A stretch of 64,000 nucleotides of DNA from Brumicola pallidula DSM 14239 = ACAM 615. Lineage in GTDB: Bacteria; Pseudomonadota; Gammaproteobacteria; Enterobacterales; Alteromonadaceae. The DNA lies in assembly GCF_000428905.1 (NCBI RefSeq), contig NZ_AUAV01000012.1:62001-126000 (forward strand), read 5' to 3'. A program made the position numbers and the translations under genes. Shown one piece after another: positions 1-10,649 of the stretch. Positions within the stretch are counted from its first letter, which is position 1. Each line of letters begins with the position of its first letter. The notes under the pieces were generated by a model. It did no database searches. It worked only from the letters and a program-made list of their open reading frames with translations, and was not told the origin of the DNA.

Positions 1-1
1 A

Positions 2-520
2 AGTAGTGTTTTAGGTAGTCATGATCCGTTCCATGACGAAACTAACATCAATGACGGCTCGTACGGGAATGGTTCATCATGGATTGGCAACACTATAAAC
101 TCTTGGGTTAAAATTGATTTAGGTTACTTTGCTAGAATTGATCAACTAGTGTTTGGTCGCTATCGCGTAGGTGCTTGTTGTAGTGATCGCCAAGCTGGGT
201 TCTTTACAATAGAAACTGCGCTTACCGACGACATCTTTGCAAACGGCAACAGCGGAAATGACAATACGGAATATGCTGTCGTTGTAAACAATAACGCAGT
301 GTTTTATACCGGCGGTCAGAGCGTTAAGGTTGATTTCAATACAGGCGCCTCACCACAAACAGTTACGGCTCGGTTTCTAAAGTTTACGTTCGCCAATCGT
401 GACACAGCAATTGACGAAATCGAAGTGTATGGCACACGTGCTGTATCCAGTCCAACCACGCTTATGCTATTTTTCTTTGGTTTAGTCACAATGCTTTTTA
501 TTAGGCGCCGTGTGCGTTAA
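2..520 (+). CDS. PEP-CTERM-like surface protein, 5' end outside window
   Basis: The reading frame is open from the first bases of the window, so only the C-terminal part (about 172 residues) is present and the first ATG inside it (149) is not the true start. The visible part is a beta-rich segment rich in Gly, Asn, Asp and aromatic residues, like carbohydrate-binding F5/8-type sandwich domains. The C-terminus has the three parts of a PEP-CTERM-type sorting signal: a short Ser-Pro motif (VSSPTT), a hydrophobic helix (LMLFFFGLVTMLF) and a basic tail (RRRVR). Such proteins are usually exported and processed by an exosortase; that role is inferred from the tail only. The canonical Pro-Glu-Pro is degenerate. 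Confidence 0.6.
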   Translation, partial: SSVLGSHDPFHDETNINDGSYGNGSSWIGNTINSWVKIDLGYFARIDQLVFGRYRVGACCSDRQAGFFTIETALTDDIFANGNSGNDNTEYAVVVNNNAVFYTGGQSVKVDFNTGASPQTVTARFLKFTFANRDTAIDEIEVYGTRAVSSPTTLMLFFFGLVTMLFIRRRVR

Positions 521-584
521 ACGACTAAAAATAATGAAGGGGATAGGTCATTTATTGTTCGCTTTCATTTTGTTGACTAAAATG

Positions 585-627
585 GTTAAGGACAAAAACA
601 GCCAACTGTATTTTGTCCTGCCTTAAC
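585..627. terminator. Stem-loop between convergent genes
   Basis: GTTAAGGACAAAA (585-597) pairs with a right arm TTTTGTCC...TTAAC (611-627) containing a few unpaired bases. It lies between the convergent PEP-CTERM and SMR genes and ends just before the SMR stop codon, so it may terminate transcription in both directions. There is no strong U-tract. Confidence 0.4.
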
Positions 628-641
628 AGCTTGTTATATTT

Positions 642-971
642 TTAATGACTCACGGTTTTTGAAAATACATTAATAACTACAACACCAGCTAAAATTAAGA
701 ACATACCTATAAATGCAGCTAAATCTGGTATTTGTTTATACATAACTGCACTAATTGAAGTAATTAAAAAAATGCCCATACCCGCCCAAATAGCATATGC
801 GATACCGATCGGAACCGTTTTTAGTACTAAAGATAAAAAATAAAATGAGATTACATAACCAATGACGCAAATAGCACTAAAGGTTGCATTAGCAAAACCA
901 TCTGATGCTTTAAGTGCTAACGTTGCTATCACTTCAGCAGCAATCGCTATTGCCAAATACCAATAACCCAT
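642..971 (-). CDS. SMR-family multidrug efflux transporter
   Basis: A 109-residue protein with four hydrophobic helices, the usual size of small multidrug resistance pumps, which act as dimers in the inner membrane and exchange cationic compounds for protons. The essential membrane-embedded Glu lies in AEVIATLALKAS (Glu13), matching Glu14 of EmrE, and the helix-3 motif region (GIAYAIWAGMG) is conserved. The ATG at 971 is preferred: a GGAGGG ribosome site lies six bases upstream, whereas the alternative TTG at 977 touches that site. It is a single gene convergent with the surface protein. Substrate class (QacE/EmrE-like versus SugE-like) cannot be decided by eye. Confidence 0.85.
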   Translation of the reverse strand: MGYWYLAIAIAAEVIATLALKASDGFANATFSAICVIGYVISFYFLSLVLKTVPIGIAYAIWAGMGIFLITSISAVMYKQIPDLAAFIGMFLILAGVVVINVFSKTVSH

Positions 972-977
972 GCTCAA

Positions 978-1335
978 CCCTCCGATAAAGATATGCCGGT
1001 ATATTAACCCGAAGTCGGACTAGATGCATTGGATGCTGTCAAAATAGCTGAACGCTGAGGTAACTTTTACAGTATTTAGTAAACTTAACCGTTTGCGGAG
1101 GTACATCTGTACTTGATATTTTATGTTCAAGCGAAGCCATGTTGCGTGGAACAGGGTGGTGGTTTATTCTTCTTATACTGAATGCGGGAGCTGGCACAGC
1201 AAATGTACAAAGAACTCAGCCTGTGCGCACTGCAAAGTGCTGCTTGTGTCTTATTAATTATCAAATTTAAATGTCATAATACATAGGGAACTTTTTTTAT
1301 ATCTTTTTATCATCTTCTACCTCAAGAGCCTGCTC
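978..1335. other. Intergenic region, no gene seen
   Basis: About 360 bases between the divergent SMR and PfoR-like genes. It should contain both promoters. Short open frames here have no convincing ribosome site or recognisable product. Confidence 0.4.
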
Positions 1336-2430
1336 ATGAGTGTATCTAGCACGGTGACAAAGCCGCCTAATAGGATTAAAGCATTCTTTCAAACGTATTT
1401 TATTGATGCTTTTACCGGTATGGCGTTAGGGCTGTTCGTTACATTGATCGCTGGGCTGATCATCTCGCAGATTGGCGGTTGGTTGCAGCTACCAGCCTTG
1501 GTATCAGTCGGCAAGTTGGCCTCTGTGCTGATGGGTGGGGGTATTGGTGTGGGTATTGCTTATTACCTAAAAGCGCCGACTTTGGTGGTCCTTAGCTGCT
1601 TGGTAGCAGGCATGCTTGGCGCGCATTCTGAAGCGCTGATGACGGGTACACTATTCATCCCACAACCAGCAGGCCCTGCGGCCTTTATTGCGCTGCCGGG
1701 TAATCCAATTGGGGCGTATTTAGCTGCTGTTTTTGCCTATCGCGCTGGGACTTGGGTGGCGGGCAAAACCAAACTTGATATCATACTCATTCCCTTAGTG
1801 GTATGCGTAGTCGCCTTAATAGTTTGTGCGCTGCTTAATCCGCCTGTCGTAGCCGCGGTAAATAGCATTGGTTTAGGTATTCAAGCAGCAACTGAGTTGC
1901 AACCCCTGTTGATGGGTATTGTCATCGCTGTAGTCGTCGGTATCCTGCTAACACTGCCAACGTCCAGCGCTGCTATATGTATTTCAATTGGACTTGGCGG
2001 TTTAGCGGGCGGGGCAGCAGTGGTCGGTTGCGCATCCCACATGATTGGCTTTGCGGTCGCTAGCTACAAGGATAATGGCATCAGCGGGGTGATATCCCAA
2101 GGGTTGGGCACTAGTATGTTGCAGATCCCAAATGTCCTAAAAAAGCCATTAATTTTATTACCTGCTGTAGTCGCCAGCGCTATCGTTGGTCCTATCGCTA
2201 CTGTCGGTTTTCAGCTTGCCTGCACAGCAACGGGAGCTGGTATGGGTACCGCAGGTCTAGTCGGCGTATTTGGAGTCATTGAAGCCTCGCAAGATATAAT
2301 GAGCAGTACGCAGTTATGGACAGCAATTATATTATTGATGTTCGTACTACCCGCTATTATCGCCTGGAGTGTCGCTTATATGATGCGCCGACTAGGTTGG
2401 ATAGTAGCAGGTGATATGAAATTGCCTTAA
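1336..2430 (+). CDS. PTS EIIC-like / PfoR-type membrane protein
   Basis: A 364-residue polytopic membrane protein with about nine or ten hydrophobic segments and Gly/Ala-rich helices, including GNPIGAYLAA near residue 128 and LPTSSAAICISIGLGGLAGG near residue 207. These features match the PTS_EIIC_2 family (COG3641, PfoR-like). No EIIA, EIIB or kinase partner lies nearby, so phosphotransfer-coupled sugar import is not supported; family members are often annotated as permease-like proteins or putative regulators. It stands alone between the SMR gene and the inverted-repeat element. Function stays open. Confidence 0.65.
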   Translation: MSVSSTVTKPPNRIKAFFQTYFIDAFTGMALGLFVTLIAGLIISQIGGWLQLPALVSVGKLASVLMGGGIGVGIAYYLKAPTLVVLSCLVAGMLGAHSEALMTGTLFIPQPAGPAAFIALPGNPIGAYLAAVFAYRAGTWVAGKTKLDIILIPLVVCVVALIVCALLNPPVVAAVNSIGLGIQAATELQPLLMGIVIAVVVGILLTLPTSSAAICISIGLGGLAGGAAVVGCASHMIGFAVASYKDNGISGVISQGLGTSMLQIPNVLKKPLILLPAVVASAIVGPIATVGFQLACTATGAGMGTAGLVGVFGVIEASQDIMSSTQLWTAIILLMFVLPAIIAWSVAYMMRRLGWIVAGDMKLP

Positions 2431-2490
2431 CCATCATCCCGTTCTATGTAACAGGAGTTGATTTTGCTTTAGTTTAAGAATGACTGCGTA

Positions 2491-2521
2491 AAGCGGCATA
2501 GTTAATTTGGCCACCTAACTA
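2491..2521 (+). repeat. Left inverted repeat of the methyltransferase-HNH unit
   Basis: The inner 24 bases (2498-2521) are the exact reverse complement of 4389-4412 and include a TTTGGCCACCTAAC core. The outer seven bases pair with two mismatches. It lies about 70 bases upstream of the gene start. Confidence 0.85.
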
Positions 2522-2593
2522 GAGGTATTATGAATATAGGAGTCTCTTAATCAACGGATTGCTTTTTGATGAAATAAGTTACGAGGTTTAAAT

Positions 2594-4366
2594 TTGTCCG
2601 ACAATTATTATAACGACAGAGTTGAAGAGTTAGCACAACAATATTTGTCGCTATCGTTCGATGATGTCCATCATAATTGGGCTCACCACTTACCCCCAAT
2701 ACTCAAAAAACCAAGTTCAACTATTTTGGATGTTGGGGCAGGTGCTGGAAGAGATGTGAGCCACATTGCAGAAATTTCTGCGCATTATGGCAACGAAGGT
2801 AATAATTGCAGAATCTATGCGGCAGAACCCGCCATCGAAATGATGAAAGTAGGGCAAGAAACCACGCGCAATCAAAACGTCCAATGGTTACAAGATCCCT
2901 TACCTGCTTTGGAGAAAACAACTCGGCTGGAAGTGAGTTTCGATTTAATTTTACTGAGTGCCGTTTGGATGCACGTTCCTCCAAGCCAGCGGGCTCGGTC
3001 TATGCGCAAACTCGCTAATTTGCTCAAGCCAGGTGGTAAGATCATTATTTCACTCAAATTTGGCACGACTGTTGAAGAGCAAAAAAAACGCCAGATGTAT
3101 GATGTCAGTGTTGAAGAGCTTGAGCATATAGCGCAAAACCTTGGATTGTTCTCAAAGTTAGAGGCCCAGAACGAGAAAGACAAATTAGGTCGTGATGGCG
3201 TTCATTGGCAAACGCTGGTATTGCAAATGCCCGATGACGGCACTGGTGCGTTTCCATTTATACGCCATGTCGCCATCAACGATGGCAAAGCCGCAACTCA
3301 CAAGCTTGCGTTGCTTAGAGTATTGTTGAGGATTGCTGACGGTCAACCCGGCGCAGTATTGAGACGGGAAACATCATTGCACGGCGACAGAGTCATTTTG
3401 CCGCTCGGATTAGTGGCTTTGTATTGGATACATCAATACAAAGATCTTATTGATCATTATAAGTTATTTCAAACGCCTAACAAAAGTCCAAATATGGGTT
3501 TTATGAAAGATGGCGGTTGGACCAAGTTAAACCATAGAACGAGCTCTGATTTTCGTATTGGTAATTTGTTTATAGGTGAAGATGCAAAGTCTTTGCACAA
3601 AACCTTATCGGCAAGTGCACAAAATATAAGAGACATGCCCAGTAAATACATCACACTTCCCAATAGTGATGCTCGTGTGTTTGAAGTTGCAGCAAAGACG
3701 GTAAGGCCGAAAGACAGTTTATTTCTTGATTTAGAAACGCTAGCGCAGTGGGGGGAGTTCTCGTTACCAGAATCAACATGGTTGGCGTTAAGTCGATATG
3801 CTTGTTGGATTGAGCCCGTATTGGTGAATGAATGGGTAAAAGCGATGGCTAGTTACAAAGGCAACCAAAATGATGTTGGGGCTGATAAACGAGCCTATAT
3901 GCATAATGCACTTCAATGGTTAGAACCGAAGCGTACCACTGCCGAAGTGCGCAATAGATTTGAATCGTTAAAATTAAATCAAACAATGCAGTGCGTGTGG
4001 TCAGCCAAAACACTTAATCGCAAATATGATATAGATCACAGTATGCCATTTGCACGCTGGCCTAATAATGATTTGTGGAATTTAGTGCCTAGCAACTCGA
4101 AGATAAATAATGAAAAGCGAGATAGACTGCCAACAGAACGAAAACTAGTTGATGCTAGAGAGCGCATGTTGCAATGGTGGAATATGGCTTGGGCTGATGA
4201 TATTGATTTAGGGAATGAATTAACCTGCAGGCGACGTTTCTTTGCTGAGGCTAATATTGCATTGCCAGGGCTGTCGATTGATAACATATCAATCGATGAT
4301 TTGTTTGAAGCGTTGCTGTTACAACGGGCCCGTTTGAAAGAGATGCAGCAGTTGAACGAGTGGTAG
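2594..4366 (+). CDS. SAM methyltransferase fused to HNH endonuclease domain
   Basis: The 590-residue protein begins with a class I SAM-dependent methyltransferase: motif I ILDVGAGAGRD at 44-54, acidic Glu78, LLSAVWMHVPP at 120-130 and LKPGGKIIISLKFG at 144-157. A middle region (about 220-460) begins with THKLALLRVLLRIA, like the lead-in helices of other HNH proteins. An HNH nuclease fold follows: DIDHSMPF with His482, NLVP with Asn496 and KINNEK near 503-508. The TTG start at 2594 is supported by GAGG seven bases upstream. A methyltransferase and a nuclease in one chain suggests a restriction-modification-like or anti-phage protein, but target (DNA, RNA or other) is unknown. It is the only gene inside an inverted-repeat pair, suggesting mobility. 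Confidence 0.75.
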   Translation: MSDNYYNDRVEELAQQYLSLSFDDVHHNWAHHLPPILKKPSSTILDVGAGAGRDVSHIAEISAHYGNEGNNCRIYAAEPAIEMMKVGQETTRNQNVQWLQDPLPALEKTTRLEVSFDLILLSAVWMHVPPSQRARSMRKLANLLKPGGKIIISLKFGTTVEEQKKRQMYDVSVEELEHIAQNLGLFSKLEAQNEKDKLGRDGVHWQTLVLQMPDDGTGAFPFIRHVAINDGKAATHKLALLRVLLRIADGQPGAVLRRETSLHGDRVILPLGLVALYWIHQYKDLIDHYKLFQTPNKSPNMGFMKDGGWTKLNHRTSSDFRIGNLFIGEDAKSLHKTLSASAQNIRDMPSKYITLPNSDARVFEVAAKTVRPKDSLFLDLETLAQWGEFSLPESTWLALSRYACWIEPVLVNEWVKAMASYKGNQNDVGADKRAYMHNALQWLEPKRTTAEVRNRFESLKLNQTMQCVWSAKTLNRKYDIDHSMPFARWPNNDLWNLVPSNSKINNEKRDRLPTERKLVDARERMLQWWNMAWADDIDLGNELTCRRRFFAEANIALPGLSIDNISIDDLFEALLLQRARLKEMQQLNEW

Positions 4367-4388
4367 CATAGCAGGAGCATGTAAGGTT

Positions 4389-4419
4389 TAGTTAGGTGGC
4401 CAAATTAACTATTCCACTT
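4389..4419 (-). repeat. Right inverted repeat of the methyltransferase-HNH unit
   Basis: Reverse complement of the left repeat: 4389-4412 is identical over 24 bases, and 4413-4419 matches at five of seven positions. It starts 22 bases after the gene's stop codon. Confidence 0.85.
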
Positions 4420-5055
4420 CATTTACCTCAGGACAAAAACAATATCTAGACTTTCACCGTGAATTCATTTTATTAGCGCATGACTGATACTATGAATTCA
4501 GATTAACAACGCAAACTCTTCATAGTTGAGTTTCATAAGCTTTATCTCATACTCGACAGTTTGTAACCGTAAATTATTCAATAATAAGAAATTTTTTCCT
4601 TGCTCTCGCGCGTCAGTAGTTTGGTTTGCGCCAACAAAAGTTCATTGCTGTCATGAATGTATATTCTGGCGAACATGACAGTACCGCCATTGCCAGTTAT
4701 TCTTTCACGCACTGATGTAGTGAGTAAATAATTAGTTAACCGAATCCTGTTTAAGAAAATTCAACTAAGCGCCCGTTCCAAGATCTCATCTTTCGACATA
4801 GACACAACAAATCTACAAAAGAACAAGCTTCAACCACTGCTAATGCCAGCGAACTCATCGGCTAAATAAGGGGTCTCCTGCCTATAAACCGAACAACGTA
4901 GATGTCTATTGAATACACTAGTGACTTCGTTTATTCTTCTTCAGTCTAAAAATTTGTATTAAAAGCTCAAGTCAATGTTGCGCATTGCAGGCATTTAAAT
5001 AATGCCTATTCGAATAATCGCTATTTAAAAACACGTAAATCAAAAGGATATTGAG
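4420..5055. other. Long intergenic region, no gene recognised
   Basis: About 640 AT-rich bases between the right inverted repeat and the protease gene. It contains many stops in all frames and no recognisable product. It must hold the protease promoter; a ribosome site (AAAGGA) lies just before 5056. Confidence 0.4.
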
Positions 5056-8349
<3,294 letters not shown>

Positions 8350-8460
8350 ATACTGACATGTAAATTGCCGCCTCTATCCGATGACGAATTTGGTTATGCA
8401 ACTACACTTCATAGCCTACAAGGGCGTTATGCCTATCTTGACTTGCGTTACGACTTCTAG
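8350..8460 (+). pseudogene. Possible 3' relic of a TonB-dependent receptor gene
   Basis: Directly after the protease stop, in the same frame, 36 codons run to a TAG at 8458. The translation ends in SLQGRYAYLDLRYDF, an alternating polar/hydrophobic strand finishing in Phe, as in the last beta-strand of outer-membrane TonB receptors. There is no start codon or ribosome site. It may be the remnant of a deleted receptor gene. Evidence is motif-level only. Confidence 0.35.
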
Positions 8461-8477
8461 TTTTTAATTAACTGAGC

Positions 8478-8501
8478 AAAAGGGAGGGTTTCCTCCCTTT
8501 T
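8478..8501. terminator. Bidirectional rho-independent terminator
   Basis: A perfect 10-bp stem, AAAAGGGAGG (8478-8487) with CCTCCCTTTT (8492-8501), and a four-base loop. The A/T flanks give a U-tract on either strand. It sits between the convergent protease and esterase genes. Confidence 0.85.
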
Positions 8502-8515
8502 CTAGTGGGTGCCCA

Positions 8516-9451
8516 TTAACTCTTTCTACCAATAAACTCACCTATCAGTTGATACGTTTTTTCACATTCTTCTGTTATCAAGTTATGTAGCAACAAATAG
8601 GCGTGGATCATACCGTCAAATGAGTGCTGCTCTACTTTTACTCCAAACTTACTTAATGCTTGGCCATAGGCAAAACCTTCATCTCTTAGCGGATCACATC
8701 CTGCCGTAAATATAATGGTTTCTGGCATATTCGCATCCATTGGCATAAACAACGGTGAAACCAGTTGATAATGTTCATTATGTTGAAAGTAATTATCGAA
8801 ATACCAAGCTATTTTCTCTTTTTCTAATAAAAAGCCACTGCCATTTTCTTCAATAGAATTACTGCTCATCGAATAATCAACGCTGGGATAAATAAGTACT
8901 TGTTTATCAATTTCGATATTGACGTTACTTATATTTTTACTTGCTAACGTAGCACAAATAGCACCGCCACAACTATCACCAGCAATAACCAGATGATCAT
9001 TAAATTTTACTTCGGTTAATAATTCTTGGTAATGAGCTAGCACATACTGACAATCATCAATAGCGCTAGGGTAAGGAAATTCTGGTGCTAAACGATACTC
9101 CACCGCAATCACAATACAATGACCAGACTTGGCAATTCTGCGACTAACGGCGTCATATAAATGAATATTTCCACACATATGCCCACCACCATGGTAGAAA
9201 AGCACAACAGGTAATGCTTGCTCTGGATTTGGACTGTAAATTCTAAGCCCAATACGGTGAGTTAAGGTCTCAAAGGCACTATCTTTTACATAAGTGATTG
9301 GAGGCCCTTCACCAATAAAAACAGATAATTTTGCAATGTTTTTACGCACTAGTGATGGTGTCAATTGCACACCGTCGGTTTTCGCTAGTTGACCCGCTAT
9401 ATTTGCTTGCTTAATGAAGTCATGAAGTTTCTCTGAAATTATGCCTCGCAT
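8516..9451 (-). CDS. HSL-family alpha/beta hydrolase (esterase)
   Basis: A 311-residue hydrolase of the hormone-sensitive-lipase (family IV) group. The oxyanion motif HGGG is at 87-90, the nucleophile Ser160 lies in GDSCGG, the acid is in CDPLRDEG near 258 and the catalytic His in DGMIHAYL near 288. There is no signal peptide, so it should act in the cytoplasm on short- or medium-chain esters. It follows a second esterase and a TonB receptor on the same strand (63-bp gap), suggesting a small ester-utilisation group. Substrate unknown. Confidence 0.85.
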   Translation of the reverse strand: MRGIISEKLHDFIKQANIAGQLAKTDGVQLTPSLVRKNIAKLSVFIGEGPPITYVKDSAFETLTHRIGLRIYSPNPEQALPVVLFYHGGGHMCGNIHLYDAVSRRIAKSGHCIVIAVEYRLAPEFPYPSAIDDCQYVLAHYQELLTEVKFNDHLVIAGDSCGGAICATLASKNISNVNIEIDKQVLIYPSVDYSMSSNSIEENGSGFLLEKEKIAWYFDNYFQHNEHYQLVSPLFMPMDANMPETIIFTAGCDPLRDEGFAYGQALSKFGVKVEQHSFDGMIHAYLLLHNLITEECEKTYQLIGEFIGRKS

Positions 9452-9514
9452 TTTTTCTCCATTTTCTTTAAATTATTTGCTGCGCTAATTCAGGTTAACA
9501 GAAACTACTAATAA

Positions 9515-10582
9515 CTAGAGGCGTTGTTTAATTTCGCTACAAATTAGCTTCAAGCCTGTGTTCGCAATATCTAAACTGGCCGAAAACGACAAAAATCCAT
9601 GTATTGTAGAGGTAAAGCGAAGAAGTAAGCTATTATTTCCAAAACTTAGCAGTCTATGATGGTACGCCCCAGCTTCATCTTGTAAGGGGTCAAAACCCGC
9701 TGCCACAATAATGCTTTCTGGTTGCTTTTGTAGATCGTTTGCTTTTATTGGAGAAACTAATAATTCCTCACAGAGGTTTGCATTGGCTAAATAGTTCTTA
9801 CGTGACCAAGCTATATGCTCACGAGATATAAAAAACTCTCCGTTTCCGTATGTTTTTCTTGATACGTAGTCCGCATCTACGCTTAAATCTAATAGTGGAT
9901 AAATTAAGCACTGTATTTTAATAGGCCAAGGTTCTAGTGATTTTTGATTCGATAGACACAATGCGGCGGCCAAATTCCCGCCAGCACTATCGCCAATAAG
10001 ACCGATACGATTGGGGTCTACTTTTAGCATATCGTGTTCTTCATTTACCCAGTTTAGTGTGGCTATAATTTGTTCAAGTGCTTGTGGATATTTAGATTCC
10101 GGTGACAGTGCATAGTCTACAAAAATAATTTTTGCCTTGGTATAATAGCAGCAAGATTTTGCCAGTCCTTCATAGCTTGGATAGTCACCTAATATCCAAC
10201 CGCCACCATGCAAAAATAATAGAGTCGGCCATCCATTGTCGGGCATATTCCCTACTGGAGTTAATTCAATTATTGGTATTGTACAGCCGTTAAACTTGAC
10301 AGTTTTATGGTTTTCTTGGGCAACGTTTAAATGCGGTGCCGAGCTGGCCTCAAATATAGGATTAAAAATCGCTCTTGCTTCTTCAATACTAAAATCAAAT
10401 ATAGAGACGTCTTCTTCAGAGTTAAAGGCCATAAGCAAATCATGCGATTGTTTACCCATTCCTGCATACAAACTATGGCTCTTTTCAATGTTTACCGTTT
10501 TGTCTTCGGTGATATTTACTGTCGTATTGGTGTTCACATTAGTTTCCCATATCGATAAGTAAGACGGATGAACAGTACTCAA
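9515..10582 (-). CDS. HSL-family alpha/beta hydrolase (esterase), second copy
   Basis: A 355-residue relative of the neighbouring esterase, with the HGGG motif at 125-128, Ser199 in GDSAGG, Asp in GFDPLQDEAG near 302 and His in STIHGFLSF near 333. The N-terminus is about 35 residues longer than in its neighbour and polar; no signal peptide is seen, and the true start may be internal. It lies between the esterase at 8516 and the TonB receptor at 10650. The pair may act in sequence on an ester brought in through the receptor; this is inferred from position. Confidence 0.8.
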   Translation of the reverse strand: MSTVHPSYLSIWETNVNTNTTVNITEDKTVNIEKSHSLYAGMGKQSHDLLMAFNSEEDVSIFDFSIEEARAIFNPIFEASSAPHLNVAQENHKTVKFNGCTIPIIELTPVGNMPDNGWPTLLFLHGGGWILGDYPSYEGLAKSCCYYTKAKIIFVDYALSPESKYPQALEQIIATLNWVNEEHDMLKVDPNRIGLIGDSAGGNLAAALCLSNQKSLEPWPIKIQCLIYPLLDLSVDADYVSRKTYGNGEFFISREHIAWSRKNYLANANLCEELLVSPIKANDLQKQPESIIVAAGFDPLQDEAGAYHHRLLSFGNNSLLLRFTSTIHGFLSFSASLDIANTGLKLICSEIKQRL

Positions 10583-10649
10583 TTACAGTAATATTTTTCA
10601 AACCGTCTTCTCATGCTGCCGATTTTAATTAATTTAGTAATACCGTTGA

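Larger units (their letters stand above)
2491..4419. mobile_element. Putative single-gene mobile unit bounded by inverted repeats
   Basis: One gene (methyltransferase-HNH fusion) is enclosed by inverted repeats: 24 bp are identical and inverted between 2498-2521 and 4389-4412, extending to about 31 bp with two mismatches (2491-2521 and 4389-4419). The unit is about 1.93 kb. There is no transposase inside, and I see no clear target-site duplication. The arrangement suggests a non-autonomous transposable cassette carrying a defence-like gene, but the repeats could have another role. Confidence 0.5.

Noticed and set aside
585-627. Imperfect hairpin with bulged bases next to an SMR gene as an integron attC site.
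   Set aside because: Core boxes do not match the consensus on either side; a terminator-like hairpin between convergent genes is simpler.
1123-1266. Cys-rich short open frame between the SMR and PfoR-like genes.
   Set aside because: The only purine-rich ribosome-like site is too far from the ATG and no conserved pattern is visible.
2491-4419. The inverted repeats contain GTTAGGT and ACCTAAC, which fit integron core-site consensus.
   Set aside because: An attC site is a 60-140-bp folded element at one end of a cassette; here two inverted copies lie 1.9 kb apart and no integrase or further cassettes are seen.
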